DNA of 64,000 bases from Berberis thunbergii. Lineage: Eukaryota > Streptophyta > Magnoliopsida > Ranunculales > Berberidaceae. Both the position numbers and the translations under genes were made by a program. The stretch lies in contig QNQO01000641.1 of NCBI GenBank assembly GCA_003290165.1, positions 124,001 through 188,000 on the forward strand, read 5' to 3'. This document shows, in pieces, positions 34,407-47,788 of this stretch. The notes below the pieces were generated by a model. It saw only the letters and a list, made by a program, of their open reading frames with translations, had not been told where the DNA came from and ran no database searches. The number at the start of each line of letters is the position of its first letter. Position 1 is the stretch's first letter.

Positions 34407-37400
34407 TAAATACAGTTGAAGGAGGAGTGGGTGTTGGAGTTCATAGAGGAAGTGAAGCAATGGAGGTTTGTGAGGAGAAGGTGAAGAAAGAAGTTGTTGA
34501 AGCACAAAAGCCTAGTTCAGCTCCTCCTTCAGTGGGGTTTACTGAGCTTTTCAGATTCTCAGATGGATTGGATTACATTTTGATGACAATTGGTACTATT
34601 GGTGCAATTGTTCATGGGTGTTCTTTGCCTTTGTTTCTGAGGTTCTTTGCTGATCTTGTCAACTCTTTTGGTGCAAATGCTAATGATGTTGATAAGATGA
34701 TGGATGAAGTCTTGAAGGTATAGTGTTAATGGAGCATTTAATTTGATGAAAACACCATAATTTAATTGGTGTTTGTTGATAAATATGGATACCCTTTTAG
34801 CACTTATAGTAGTCTACTTTGATAAATTTGGATACCCAATCTACCATTTCTCATGATTTTTGTTGATGAACTTTGATTGGCACTTGGCATTTTTATGGGT
34901 GTTTTCGACACCATTTATCATTTATAATGAATTTTTTTTTATAACTTGGATACCAATTTGAAACTTCCATTGTCTATTGTTGATAATTTTGGATATCCAT
35001 TTGTGTTTCTTTATGAACTTGCAGTATGCATTTTACTTTCTAGTAGTGGGTGCTGCAATTTGGGCATCTTCTTGGGCAGGTTAGTAATGTTCATCAGTGA
35101 TCTTGCTGTACTTCACTTTAATTGTTCAAAAACTGTATGGAAATAGCACGTTGCTCTGGTCAGTGAAATCACATTGTTTGTTTAGTTCTTGTAGTTTTTA
35201 TTGTGATAAATCCTTTGTTTAGTTAAGTGACATATAATTGTTTACAGAGATATCATGTTGGATGTGGACCGGGGAACGGCAAACTACAAAAATGAGGATT
35301 AAGTACCTAGAATCAGCTTTAAACCAAGATGTTCAGTTCTTGATACTGAAGTTCGAACTTCCGACATTGTTTTCGCCATAAATACTGATGCAGTACTGGT
35401 TCAAGATGCCATTAGTGAGAAGGTATAGAACATTGGAACCTCAAGTAATTTGAAGAATTTTCTTTTAGTCACACTGAATTGGATTTAGTTTCGATTTTAT
35501 GCAGTTGGGGAATTTCATCCATTATATGGCTACATTTGTGGCTGGGTTCGTAGTGGGATTCACCGCGGTGTGGCAATTAGCCCTCGTCACACTCGCCGTT
35601 GTTCCTCTTATTGCTTTAATTGGAGGAATTCACACTACTGCATTGGCTAAGTTATCTAGTAAGAGCCAGGAATCCCTTTCACAAGCAGGAAACATTGCAG
35701 AACAGGTAAATTGGTGATAACATTATGAATTTTGGTTGTATTGATTGATGCAATTTTCCAATTATCATAACTTTCATGACTGTCTTTAATCTTAATTGCA
35801 GACTATAGTTCAAATTCGGACAGTTTTCTCCTATGTTGGGGAATCAAGAGCTTTGCAAAGTTATTCATCTGCATTAAGAGTGGCTCAAAAGCTTGGTTAC
35901 AAGATCGGATTGGCCAAGGGGGTTGGGTTGGGGTCGACGTACTTTACTGTTTTCTGCTGCTATGCGCTTCTACTTTGGTATGGAGGCCATCTAGTCAGGC
36001 ACAGTAACACCAATGGAGGACTTGCCATAGCGACGATGTTCTCTGTTATGATAGGTGGACTGTAAGCACAGAAACATCTCATCTCTTATTTGTATCAAAT
36101 TAATTTGTTCAAAATTTAAAACCATGTTATATCTACAGGGCTTTAGGACAATCAGCACCGAGCATGGCTGCCTTCGCTAAGGCAAAAGTTGCAGCTGCCA
36201 AGATCATCCGCATTATTGACCACAAACCAACTATTGGACGAAATGCTGAATCGGGTTCAGAGTTAGAGACCATAACAGGCCATTTGGAGCTGAAAAGTAT
36301 TGAATTCTCATACCCATCAAGGCCAGATGTTCGAATTCTTAATGACTTCAATCTAAATGTTTCAGCAGGAAAGACCATAGCATTAGTAGGAAGTAGTGGC
36401 TCTGGTAAGAGCACTATTGTCTCCCTCATCGAAAGATTTTATGATCCCACTTCAGGTAACTAATCAATTGTTTCACACTATTGGCATTGAAGTTATTTCT
36501 GCTTTTAGTCATGAACTTCATGTGTAAGGAACTTTGTTAATGAGTATCTACTATAGGGCAAGTTCTGCTAGATGGGCAAGACATCAAAACACTCAAGTTA
36601 AGGTGGTTGAGGCAACAGATAGGTCTTGTGAGTCAAGAACCTGCCTTGTTTGCAACTACCATTAAAGAAAATTTGCTTTTGGGAAGGCCTGATGCGAGTC
36701 ATGCTGAGATCGAAGAGGCAGCCAGAGTTGCTAATGCCCACTCATTTATCGTCAAGCTTCCTGATGGCTTCAACACTCAGGTCTGTCATTTGGAACATTG
36801 TTAACACCCATTTCTGTCATTTGGATGATATCAATAATTTACAAGATATGCAGATGGGCATTAACCTTTCATCCTTATAAAACTCAGACATATAATTTAC
36901 TTTGATCCATTCTTAAACCATGTGCCTTTATTAATTAATCTAAAATGCTAGTTTTCTATATACATTTTCAGTTCCAGATTATTTAAATGAGTCTTTCTGG
37001 TCAACTAACAAAACATGACTTTAATACAATCCATAGGTAAGTGTTGGTCTTTATATTAAAAAATAAGATGAGAGATGCTTTCGGTCAAAATGTGCATCGC
37101 CATCTTATATTGTTATCTAGGATAGAAAAGAGATTAGATTGAACATAAAAAATATCCATTTGACAATTTAATATTTTCATCATCCCAATCTTGCACAAGT
37201 TTAAATAATTTGAATATGTTAACTAGGTACTATAGAACTATAGAACTATGACCTATGATAGAAATATATCGGGTATCCTGGCCTGGGGTTCTTATTATGG
37301 TTTCACTCTTATTTGAATCAGGTAGACGGATTTTGTGAGAAAATCAAAGAAGTGCTACCAAAATATTTGTATATTGAAAACAATGAATGAAATATCAACC

Positions 37401-40400
37401 TTGTATTACGGTTCAAATGTATATAAAAACTCCCAAAACATGGTTAAGTTACTATTTCTCAATCATTTGTATTTAATTGCATAAACACAAGGGAAATTTT
37501 GCCACATGACTAAATATGAGTTTGGAAAATAAGAGTTAAACTTATCTTCCAGATTATTAAAATCCTGCAACTTTTGATGTACTTGAATCTGATTTTTGAA
37601 AATACCTATAAAACATCAATTTCTATTTATTTCATCGTCTATAAGCCACTTTGGCTATAATTCCTGATTCATTCACATTCTTGGGTAAGCACAATGGCAT
37701 GTCATTTTCGAGTACATAGGTTGAATCATTTTGAAATCCCACTGATGATCAGCCAACTCTATTTGACAAAGTTCATATTGACACAGCCGTTTCTTAACCT
37801 TGGTCTACATGTTAGGTTGGAGAGCGAGGATTGCAACTATCTGGAGGGCAGAAACAGAGGATTGCGATAGCAAGGGCAATGCTAAAGAACCCGTCAATCC
37901 TGCTTTTAGATGAGGCGACAAGTGCATTGGACTCAGAATCAGAGAAACTGGTTCAAGAAGCTCTTGATCGCTTCATGATTGGAAGAACAACTCTTGTTAT
38001 TGCCCACCGTCTCTCAACTATTAGAAAAGCTGACCTTGTAGCAGTGCTCCAACAGGGAAGTGTCACTGAGATAGGCACTCATGATGAACTTTTTGCAAAA
38101 GGTGAAAACAGTGTTTATGCAAAGCTCATTCGCATGCAGGAGACTGCACATGAAATTGCTCTCAACAATGCTAGAAAGAGTAGTGCTAGTGCAAGGTTAG
38201 TTTGACTGATTTATGTTCAAAATTAAAGTTACAGTAGATCAGTTCTCTTAATCAGTGCAACAAGAAGTCTTCATATGATTTAATGATAAAACCATTGCAC
38301 ATTGTTATAGTTTTTTTTTCCTGGTCAGGCCTTCTAGTGCTAGAAACTCAGTGAGCTCGCCAATAATTGCTCGTAATTCATCCTATGGGCGATCCCCATA
38401 CTCACGCCGGCTCTCTGATTTCTCTACCTCTGACTTTAGCCTCTCTATTGATGGTTCACATGTCAATTACCGTCTTGATAAGCTTCCTTTCAAAGAACAA
38501 GCCAGCTCCTTTTGGCGTCTCGCCAAGATGAACTCCCCAGAATGGACTTATGCCTTGTTTGCCTCTATTGGCTCTGTTTTCTGTGGTTCCATAAGTGCAC
38601 TTTTTGCCTATGTGCTAAGTGCTGTCCTTAGCGTTTATTATAACCAAGACCACGCTCAAATGAGCCGAGAGATTGGAAAGTATTGCTATTTACTGATTGG
38701 GGTCTCTTCAGCAGCCCTAATCTTTAACACAATGCAATATTACTTCTGGGATGTAGTAGGGGAAAACCTTACGAAACGAGTAAAGGAGAAGATGTTGACA
38801 GCAGTGCTGAATAATGAAGTAGCATGGTTTGATCAAGAAGAGAATGAGAGTGCTAGAATTGCAGCAAGGCTGGCACTTGATGCCAACAATGTCCGGTCAG
38901 CTATTGGGGACCGAATTTCAGTGATCATACAGAACTCAGCCCTCATGCTCGTTTCCTGCACTGCAGGTTTTGTCCTGCAGTGGCGCCTTGCCCTCGTTCT
39001 CGTTGCTGTCTTCCCTGTTGTTGTTGCTGCCACAGTCTTGCAGGTTTGTGTTTTCATGTGGTTCCTTTTTTTTTTTGCCAATTTACGACCTTCTTTACTA
39101 AAGTAATCTAGTCCTTGGGGCCATGCTTCATTACGTAGCAAAACATGTTTGGCTTAAGTTGATTGTTACTTGAGAATAATAATTGTTATCGTTTTTTTCT
39201 TGGGCAGAAAATGTTCATGAAAGGCTTTTCAGGCGATTTAGAAGCTGCCCATGCTAAGTCCACACAGTTAGCAGCAGAGGCTATATCCAATGTTAGAACA
39301 GTTGCTGCCTTTAATTCTGAAGAAAAGATCGTAGACCTCTTCACATCCAACCTTAAAACGCCTTTACGCAGGTGCTTCTGGAAAGGACAGATTGCAGGAA
39401 GTGGGTTTGGTGTAGCGCAATTCCTACTATATGCCTCCTATGCTCTTGGGCTATGGTATGCTTCCTGGCTTGTCAAACATGGAATTTCCGACTTCTCCAA
39501 AACCATTCGTGTCTTCATGGTGCTCATGGTTTCTGCCAATGGTGCTGCTGAGACTCTTACACTTGCTCCTGACTTCATCAAAGGTGGCCGTGCTATGCGT
39601 TCTGTTTTTGAGCTCCTAGATCGAAAGACCGAAATTGAGCCTGATGATCCTAATTCCACCCATATCCATGAACGCCTGCGTGGAGATATTGAACTTAAAC
39701 ATATTGATTTTTCATACCCATCTCGCCCTGATATTCCCGTGTTACGAGACCTTGCACTCCGTGCTCGTGCAGGTAAGACACTTGCACTTGTAGGCCCCAG
39801 TGGGTGTGGAAAAAGCTCTGTCATTGCACTCCTACAGCGATTCTATGAACCTTCTTCAGGTAGAGTAGTAATTGATGGCAAGGATATTAGGAAATACAAT
39901 CTCAAGTCCTTGCGAAGACACATTGCTATGGTTCCTCAAGAGCCGTGCCTATTTGCTGCCACCATACATGACAACATTGCGTATGGTAACGAATCTGCAA
40001 CTGAAGCCGAGATAGTTGAAGCAGCCAGCCTAGCAAATGCTCATAAATTCATCTCAGCATTACCCGATGGATACCAAACATGGGTGGGCGAGAGGGGAGT
40101 TCAATTGTCAGGCGGGCAAAGACAAAGAATTGCTATTGCTAGAGCCTTTGTGAAGAAAGCAGATATAATGTTACTCGACGAAGCTACAAGTGCACTTGAT
40201 GTAGAGTCAGAAAAATGCATCCAGGAGGCACTTGAGCGTGCATGTTCAGGACGAACAACAATTGTTGTTGCTCACAGACTTTCTACCATAAGGAATGCAC
40301 ATGTGATTGCTGTGATTGATGATGGAAAAGTGGTAGAACAAGGTTCTCATTCACATCTAATAAAGCATTGTCCTGAAGGGTGTTATGCACGCATGACACA

Positions 40401-40485
40401 GTTGCAGCGTCTCAACCATGGGCAAGCTGATGGAATAGCACCTGGATCAAGTTCGTCAGTACGTGCCAAAGAAGTTGTTGAATAG
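34388..40485 (+). CDS. ABCB1: ABCB1/PGP1-type ABC transporter (one-base deletion in exon 3)
   Basis: Full-size plasma-membrane P-glycoprotein, the auxin-exporting class known from Arabidopsis ABCB1. Exons: 34388-34717, 35025-35079, 35248-35422, 35505-35705, 35802-36061, 36139-36455, 36557-36780, 37816-38195, 38329-39043, 39208-40485; all GT-AG. Layout is TMD1-NBD1-TMD2-NBD2. NBD1 has Walker [10 protein letters not shown] (about 36389), LSGGQKQR and [14 protein letters not shown]2 has GPSGCGKSS (about 39793) and LSGGQRQR. The linker carries [18 protein letters not shown], diagnostic of ABCB1. Ten exons match the Arabidopsis gene. In exon 3 the frame breaks near 35341 (TTCTT then GATACTGAA, one base short): exon length 175 instead of the 176 needed for phase. 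Uncorrected it stops soon after; corrected it gives about 1,311 residues. This may be a real null lesion or an assembly error. Confidence 0.93.
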
Positions 40486-42659
40486 CAGGATTGCAAATGG
40501 AGAATTTGGCTAGTTTGCTTACTGATATTTTTTTTATCAAATTTTGTTAAAATTACAAGGGAAATATATAATATAATCTTTCCATTATAATATCTTCTTC
40601 TTTTAATGTATAAGAATTGATACAATTTTCAGCATTTGGCCTTGATTGTTTTAAGATCGAAGAAGAATTTTCCCAGTTCTTTCAAAGGCAGGGATCCAAC
40701 TTCTATTAGTACCTAACCATGCAGAGAATGTAATGGGATTGTTCCACATGATGGTGACCCTGCATGTGAGTCCAATCACAACCAGTTTTCATCTTCTCAA
40801 GAGAAAAAAGAAAAAAAAAACAGTGGGTATAGGAGATAATGAATGTATGATGTGGTCCTTTGTGGGTAACTTACCTTAAGGGATGTGGAGGGAATGAGGA
40901 CATTATTGAACTGAGTTCATGATAGGGTGACCCTCACCATTGGGTGTGTGGAGGGAAGATGACATTATTGAGTTGAGATCAAGTGATAGGTGACCCCCTT
41001 AACACAAGTTGAAGGGAGCTTTAAACATAAAAGATATGGGAATTGGAAGCTTGCATTTGGTGGTTATTTGGAAATAGTGGTTGTGAAGAAGGACAAAGAG
41101 AAGAAGGTGGTCTGTTTATGGGGCTTGAGTTCAAGAGACTTTAAAAATAGGACCCCATGCCATCTTTAATCTTTGCTTTAATGGTGTTGACAAGATCACA
41201 GCTGGATTGGATTTGATTAGCTAGGTTTAAAGTATAAAGTGCTGTGACATTTTGGATGTTGATGTATTTCATCCTGTCTGTACTGATAATGGTATAACGA
41301 TCACACGATATCCTATGGATACTTAGCAAGTAGCAACTCATGCTTTCAGTTGCATAACATGATCATTCTTTGGTTTTGGTTTTGGTTTTGGTAATGCCTT
41401 CACAGTGAATAATGTATGCAAAAGATTATCTAGTTCTACCTTTCTTAGCTTTTTCAAATGTTACTACGTTATATTTAAGTTTGAATAAAATGTGTGAGCT
41501 GAAAAAATGTGTATGATCTTGATTATCAGATAACTTGCATGAATGCTTGTATAAAATGAGCAAAGTACAATTCTAGCAAGTGACTGAACAAAGTCGTCTC
41601 TTAATTACAATTAAATCTTTCTGGCTGTAATTTTCTCCTATTTTTTAACCTCTGGTTTTGAAGACAAGTCAAAATGAAATAATTCTAACGATGTTAGAAA
41701 AATTAACTTTGTGGTCAATACATCATCCTCACAGCAACCTGAAAGGATAAAGCCAATTGCTTCTGCTCTAAAATTTAGATGCAGAAGGAAGAATAGCAAC
41801 TGCCCTGACTCTACCAAGAGTTGCCTACATGAACTAGTCGCGGCTAGCTAGGTATGTGTTGCCTACAAGTCTACAGAAGTTAATATTGTGTTTACTTATA
41901 GGACCAAAGGTGATGGAAGGCGTGGTGGAGCAAATGTCGCCTTTCCCAGAAGCTGCTATTTTATCAATTATGAAGATCTCAGTGTAAAAAAACATATATT
42001 GTAGCTCATCGGTTCTAAGCAATGTAGAGGTTGTTCTGTCTGAAGTGTGGAGAGCATACTGGAGTCCTCGCTAAGGTGCATGATTTAGAGTAGGATTAGC
42101 TTATGTTTGGGTTCCATGATTTATACCAACTTTAAGTTTGGGTCTCAAGTTTGTCCAATTTGAATTTAAGTCTCGAGACCACGTTGACGGTTTAATTACT
42201 AGAGAGAGTTAATGACAACATGGTCTTAGGACCTAAACCAAAAATTGATACAATAGGACCCAAACACAAACCCTTCAGATTAATTCCATTTCAAGTGCAA
42301 AGCCACTAAATGCTTGAGGCACCTTTGGTAGTTGATACCATTAGTTGAGCTAGGAAGAAAACAAGAAATTCCATTATATATTTTCATATAAAACGGAAAC
42401 CATTGCTAGTTCAACTTGTTTAAATATTTTGTTTTCGTAATCGAATCTTCCTCCTCGGAGTTTAGACGCCCTGTGCAAAGACTTAAACTAGGCCACATGT
42501 TTTATTTAATATATGTGTTTACTAAAAGCAATTGAATTTTGGGGCAATTCCAAATTTGGTAAAAAAAAAATTTCGTGCAAAGCAAAATTTGATATTTTAT
42601 TTCAATGTGTAATTTGTTTGCTAAAATTTTTTTAATTTGAAGCACTATGGATATGAGGG

Positions 42660-43140
42660 TATTTTTACATACGAGGAAACTAAACATGTATGTGTTTAAA
42701 GTACCTATTTGGGTTAGGTTCCACAAACTCCCTATGCAATACTTCTGTTAAACGACTTAGTTACATTGCAAGTTTTATTAGAGTGCCCATCTGTATGGAC
42801 AAAGCTACAACAGATAGGAGCAAACTTGTCTTTGCTAATATATGTATTGAAATTGATGTTAGTAAGGAGCTACCTGCAACTCCAAATTTTGTGAATGAGA
42901 AAGGGGAAAGGTTTGAAGTGTTATTGGAGTACCCATAAAAACCACAGAAGTGCAATAAATGTTGTCAGTTTGGGCATACCAATAACATGTGTGGTATAGA
43001 GAAAAACCTACTATCAAAGTTTGGACCAAGAAAGAATGACTATAATCAACAGATTGAATAGAGTAATAACCAACAAGTTGAGAAGAACAACATTGATAAA
43101 GGAAAAAATATTATGGCAGAGGGAAGAACATAAATAAAGA
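42660..43140 (+). pseudogene. LINE-like ORF1 fragment with DUF4283-type and zinc-knuckle sequence, copy 1
   Basis: Encodes KRLSYIASFIRVPICMDKAT, then FANICIEIDVSKELPATP, matching the DUF4283-type region of plant retroelement ORF1 proteins. A zinc knuckle CNKCCQFGHTNNMC (C-X2-C-X4-H-X4-C) follows at 42951-42992. An in-frame TAA just before it replaces the usual tryptophan codon (EYPW). The 5' part is also out of frame. No reverse transcriptase was found. Copy 2 is at 46.15 kb. Confidence 0.75.
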
Positions 43141-43471
43141 GTACATAAACCAAGTATGGACCAACAAAGTGTAATGGTTCATAATTCAATTGAGGCTTTG
43201 CAAAGTAATGGACTTGAAGAAGGGGATATAGGTCCCACTGGAGCAATTAGTAGTGTGTCTAATTTAGTATAATTGAATGTGACTCCCACCACTCCAGATG
43301 TAATAAGTATTGCGGATTTTTTTTTTTTTTTTTTAAATCTCCGATATGGAGAGGTAGCTATGGGATGTCAGACCTTAATTACTTGTCTTAAAACGGGATA
43401 TAATAACAAACTTGGAAGGAAAAACAGAAACTAGACAAATATATCAAATCTAGACTGACCAAACCCCTAGA

Positions 43472-43830
43472 TCAAAGTCTGTGCTTGCTGTTACGTTTCT
43501 TCATTCTAGATGATCTTCGAGGAAAAACCTTGAAATCTTTGAAGCAATCGTGATCCATTGTATTCTCTATTGTCATATTCCTCTTATCGAATCTTTTCGT
43601 TAATCGTATGTGGTCTTTCTTTAAACCTGACACTATTCTTGACCTGATGGTGTATTCATCCAAATCTTCTTCATCCGAGCTGTTGTCATCCGAATTGTTG
43701 ATATCAGACTCCTGTTCATTTTCGCTGTTAGCCTGACGAACCAAATAGTTAGCAATAGACGGACTGAACTTCGAATCCTATTTTTCCTCCATTAAAACAA
43801 AACCTGAGTGCGCAATAGGCGCCTGCGTAC
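43472..43830 (-). pseudogene. Inverted LINE-like ORF1 tail, copy 1
   Basis: Minus-strand frame with an acidic Asp/Ser/Asn stretch (DINNSDDNSSDEEDLDEYT) ending in the basic FPRRSSRMKKRNSK. The basic end resembles the SPRRSTRIRKVNKK ending of the plus-strand ORF1 tail near 51.18 kb, so this is probably the same protein end in inverse orientation. It recurs at 48.75-49.30 kb. No function is inferred. Confidence 0.6.
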
Positions 43831-46149
43831 TTTCAGAGTTCGACCCCTGCATAACAACTTTCAGTGCAAGCTTGCTGATGGAATAGCACCTGGATCAAGT
43901 TCGTCGATACGTGCCAAAGAAGTTGTTGAATAACAGGATTGCAAATGAAGAATTTGGCTAGTTTGCTTACTGATATTTTTGTATCAAATTTTGTTAAAAT
44001 TACAAGGGAAATATATAATATAATCTTTCCATTATAATATCTTCTTCTTTTACTGTCAAATTGATACAATTTTCAGCATTTAGCCTTGATTGTTCTAAGA
44101 TCGAAGAAGAATTTTCCCAGTTCTTTCAAAGGCAGGGATCCAACTTCCATTAGTACCTAACCATGCAGAGAATGTAATGGGATTGTTCCACATGATGGTG
44201 TGAGTCCAATCACAACCAGTTATCATCTTCTCAAGAACTAGTCTTCTCAAGAAAAAAAAAAAAAAAAAAAAACAGTGGGTATAGGAGATAATGAATGTAT
44301 GCTGTGGTCCTTTGTGGGTAACTTACCTTAAGGGATGTGGAGGGAATGAGGACATTATTGAACTGAGTTCATGATAGGGTGACCCTCACCATTGGGTGTG
44401 TGGAGGGAAGATGACATTATTGAGTTGAGATCAAGTGATAGGTGACCCCCTTAACACATGTTGAAGGGAGCTTTAAACATAAATGAGATGGGAATTGGAA
44501 GCTTGCATTTGGTGGTTATTTGGAAATGGTGGTTGTGAAGAAGGACAAAGAGATCGAAGAAGGTGGTCTGTTTATGGGGCTTAAGTTCAAGAGACTTTAA
44601 AAATATATAGGACCCCATGCCATCTTTAATCTTTGCTTTAATGGTGTTGATGACAAGATCACAGCTGGATTGGATTTGATTAGTTAGGTTTAAAAGTATA
44701 AAGTGCTGTGACATTTTGGGTGTTGATGTATTTCTTCCTGTCTGTACTGATAATGGTATAACGATCACACGATATCCTATGGATACTTGGCAAGTAGCAA
44801 CTCTGCTTTCAGTTGCATAACATGATCATTCTTTGGTTTTGGTAATGCCTTCACAGTGAATAATTAATGTATGCAAAAGATTATCTAGTTCTACCTTTCC
44901 CAGCTTTTTCAAATGTTCAACGTTATATTTAAGTTTGAATAAAATGTGTGAGCTGAAAAAATGTGTATGATCTTGATTATCGGATAACTTGCATGAATGC
45001 TTGTATAAAATGAGCAAAGTACAATTCTAGCAAGTGACTGAACAAAGTCGTCTCTTAATTACAATTAAATCTTTCTGGCTGTAATTTTCTCCTATTTTTT
45101 AACCTCTGGTTTTGAAGACAAGTCCAAATGAAATAATTCTTACGATATTAGGAAAATTAACTTTGTGGTTAATACATCGTCATCACAGCAACCTGAAAGG
45201 ATAAAGCCAATTGCTTCTGCTCTGAAATTTAGATGCAGAAGGAAGAATAGCAACTGCCCTGACTCTAAGAGTTGCCTACATGAACTAGTCGCGGCTAGCT
45301 AGGTATGTGTTGCCTACAAGTCTACACAAGTTAATATTGCGTTTACTTATAGGACCAAAGGCGATGGAAGGCGTGGTGGAGCAAACGTCCTTTCCCAGAA
45401 GCTTCTATTGTATCAATTATGAAGATGTCAGTGTAAAAAAACATATATTGTAGCTCATCGGTTCTAAGCAATTAATGTAGAGGTTGTTCTGTCTGAAGAG
45501 TAGAGAGCATACTGGAGTCCTCGCTAAGGTGCATGATTTAGAGTAGTGTTAGCTTGTGTTTGGGTTCCATAATTTATACTAACTTTGAGTTTAGGTCTCA
45601 AGTTTGTCCAATTTGAGTCTCGAGACCATGTTGACTGTTTAATTACTAGAGAGAGTTAATGACAACATGGTCTGAGGACCTAAACCAAAAATTGATACAA
45701 TAGGACCCAAACACAAACCCTTCAGATTAATTCCATTTCAAGTGCAAAGCCTCTAAATGCTTGAGGCACCTTTGGTTGTTGATACCAATTCATTAGTTGA
45801 GCTAGGAAGAAAACAAGAAAGTCCATTATATATTTTCATATAAAACGGAAACCATTGCTAGTTCAACTTGTTTAAATATTTTGTTTTCGTAATCGAATCT
45901 TCCTCCTCGGAGTTTAGACGCCCTGTGCAAAGACTTAAACTAGGCCACATGTTTTATTTAATATATGTGTTTACTAAAAGCAATTGAATTTTGGGGCAAT
46001 TCCAAATTTGGTGACTTTTTTTTTTTTTTTTTTACGTGCAAAGCAAAATTAGATATTTTATTTCAATGTGTAATTTGTTTGCTAAAAAAAAAATTGAATT
46101 TGAAGCACTATGGATTTGAGGGTCTTTTTACATACAAGGAAACTAAACA

Positions 46150-46556
46150 CATATGTGTTTAAAAGTAAGCATTTGGGTTAGGTTCCACAAACTCCCTAAG
46201 CAATACTGGTCTGTTAAACGACTTAGTTACATTGCGAGTTTTATTGGAGTGCCCATCTGTATGGACAAAGTTACAATAGATAGGAGCAGACTTGTCTTTG
46301 CTAATATATGTATTGAAATTGATGTTAGTAAAGAGCTACCTGCAACTCCAAAATTTGTGAATGAGAAAGGGGAAAGGTTTGAAGTGTTATTGGAGTACCT
46401 ATAGAAGCCACAGAAGTGCAATAAATGTTGTCAGTTTGGGCATACCAATAACAGGTGTGGTATAGAGAAAAACCTACTATCAAAGTCTGGAAACCAAGAA
46501 AGAATGACCATAATCAAGAGGTTGAATAGGGTAATACCCAGCAAGTTGAGAAGAAC
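46150..46556 (+). pseudogene. LINE-like ORF1 fragment, copy 2
   Basis: Matches copy 1 at 42.66 kb: KRLSYIASFIGVPICMDK, FANICIEIDVSKELP and zinc knuckle CNKCCQFGHTNNRC. The stop before the knuckle is TAG here and TAA in copy 1, as expected if TGG first became TAG. The frame is then cut by the LTR element insertion at 46557. Confidence 0.72.
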
Positions 46557-47116
46557 CGATGCAGGAGGATTTCTAGAGTTCCTAATTTGAGTTTCTAGGG
46601 TTCCTAATTTGGGTTTCTAGGGTTCCTAATTTTGCTCTCAAAGTTATTTCAATTTAATTAGGAGTCTTTCTATATTCCTAATTCGTAATCTTTCAATTTA
46701 ATTAGGAGTCTTTTTAGTTTCATTTTAGAATTAGGCTTTATTTCTTCTTTTAGGAATAGATTGCTTGTTATTTTAGTAGTTTTATTTTTCTTTATAGTAA
46801 TATTTCAATTATAGTTTAGGAAGTGATTCTGAGCCCAATTTGGGTCAGATTCTTGGCAGATTATTTCTTTTATTACGTATTTCGTTTTAGCATGATTATT
46901 GAGGTGTTTCCATTTTTGGTAAAATTCCAATATTGATAAGTTTTAGCTATAAAGCCCGGCTTGTGGGCTGATTTTGAAAAAAGACATTTGATTTTAATAA
47001 TTTGATTAAACATTAGAGTTATTTTCTCTGTGTTTTGATTAATCTTCTTGTGTTATTCCATGTCAATTATCTGTTGCTATTTGCCTGCAGAATAATCGCT
47101 ATTCTGCCCGGCATCA
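46557..47116 (+). repeat. Left LTR of the inverted-LTR element
   Basis: 560 bp, starting CGATGCAGGAGG (T to C at the first base) and ending GCCCGGCATCA. It contains a TATA-like CTATAAAG at 46947-46954. Related to the solo LTR at 49505. Confidence 0.88.
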
Positions 47117-47286
47117 GTTGGTATCAGAGCTTCAACATCTTCTTGGGGTGAGATTTCATCAGTTTTTATAGCTGGTGGTCGTGGTGGCAGGTTCCGAACG
47201 AGGAAGCTCCAAACCGGGATTGTCACGTTAAGAATATGATGATTAAGAATTTATAGGGGCAAGTTGTAGAGTTAACCCAACATCTA

Positions 47287-47781
47287 ATGGCGCAGGATTT
47301 TGGTAATCGTGAAATGAAATATCACGATTCTGATTCCAGTTTTGAAAATTCGTATCACAATCATGCTCGATTATGGGAGCATAGAGAGCATGTCTATGAT
47401 CATGAGAAGCTTGGAAAGCCTATGTATGACAATGAGGAGCTTGAGAAAAACGTGGTAGACGAAACTGAAAAGTTTGGAGAGCATGTGTATGACACTGATA
47501 AAGAATTGGATATTGTTGATGCAGATAGTTTACAGAATGGGGATGTTGGAGTTATTATTGAAGATGGTGAAGTTCACGAAGAAATTGATGGGGAAGGAGG
47601 TTCGGACCTTAAGGACTTGGAGATGCCCAACCAGGATCAAAATCCCATAGAAACCAATATAGAGTTCCCAGTTCTCGAAGCAAGATCTCTAGAAGAAGCT
47701 TTGAGGCAGGTGGGGACAGATTTTAAGTATTATTATGCTCATACATGGTTCAGGCAGAAGGATAAGTTTGGAGAGCTCTGA
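47287..47781 (+). CDS. Gag-like ORF of the inverted-LTR element
   Basis: Encodes 164 residues from MAQDFGNREMKYHDSDSSFE to QKDKFGEL, acidic and hydrophilic. The DSDSSFEN and HN pattern near the start, together with a VELTQHLMAQDFGN-like upstream stretch, resembles the N-terminus of plant Ty3/gypsy gag, but no conserved domain is complete. The stop codon falls within the inverted primer-binding site. It is an internal deletion derivative; whether it is translated is unknown. Confidence 0.45.
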   Translation: MAQDFGNREMKYHDSDSSFENSYHNHARLWEHREHVYDHEKLGKPMYDNEELEKNVVDETEKFGEHVYDTDKELDIVDADSLQNGDVGVIIEDGEVHEEIDGEGGSDLKDLEMPNQDQNPIETNIEFPVLEARSLEEALRQVGTDFKYYYAHTWFRQKDKFGEL

Positions 47782-47788
47782 TACCAAC

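Larger units (their letters stand above)
40424..43860 (+). repeat. Tandem duplication unit 1 (ABCB1 3' end and downstream DNA)
   Basis: Contains the last 18 ABCB1 codons, the 3' flank and LINE-like DNA. It recurs with offset 3,448 bases from about 43870. Apart from a few indels, the two are very similar (for example gtgaccctcaccattgggtgtg and ggcatgtcgcggctagctag-like blocks). The region 40486-42640 has no gene; it holds the ABCB1 3' UTR and AT-rich sequence. Confidence 0.85.
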
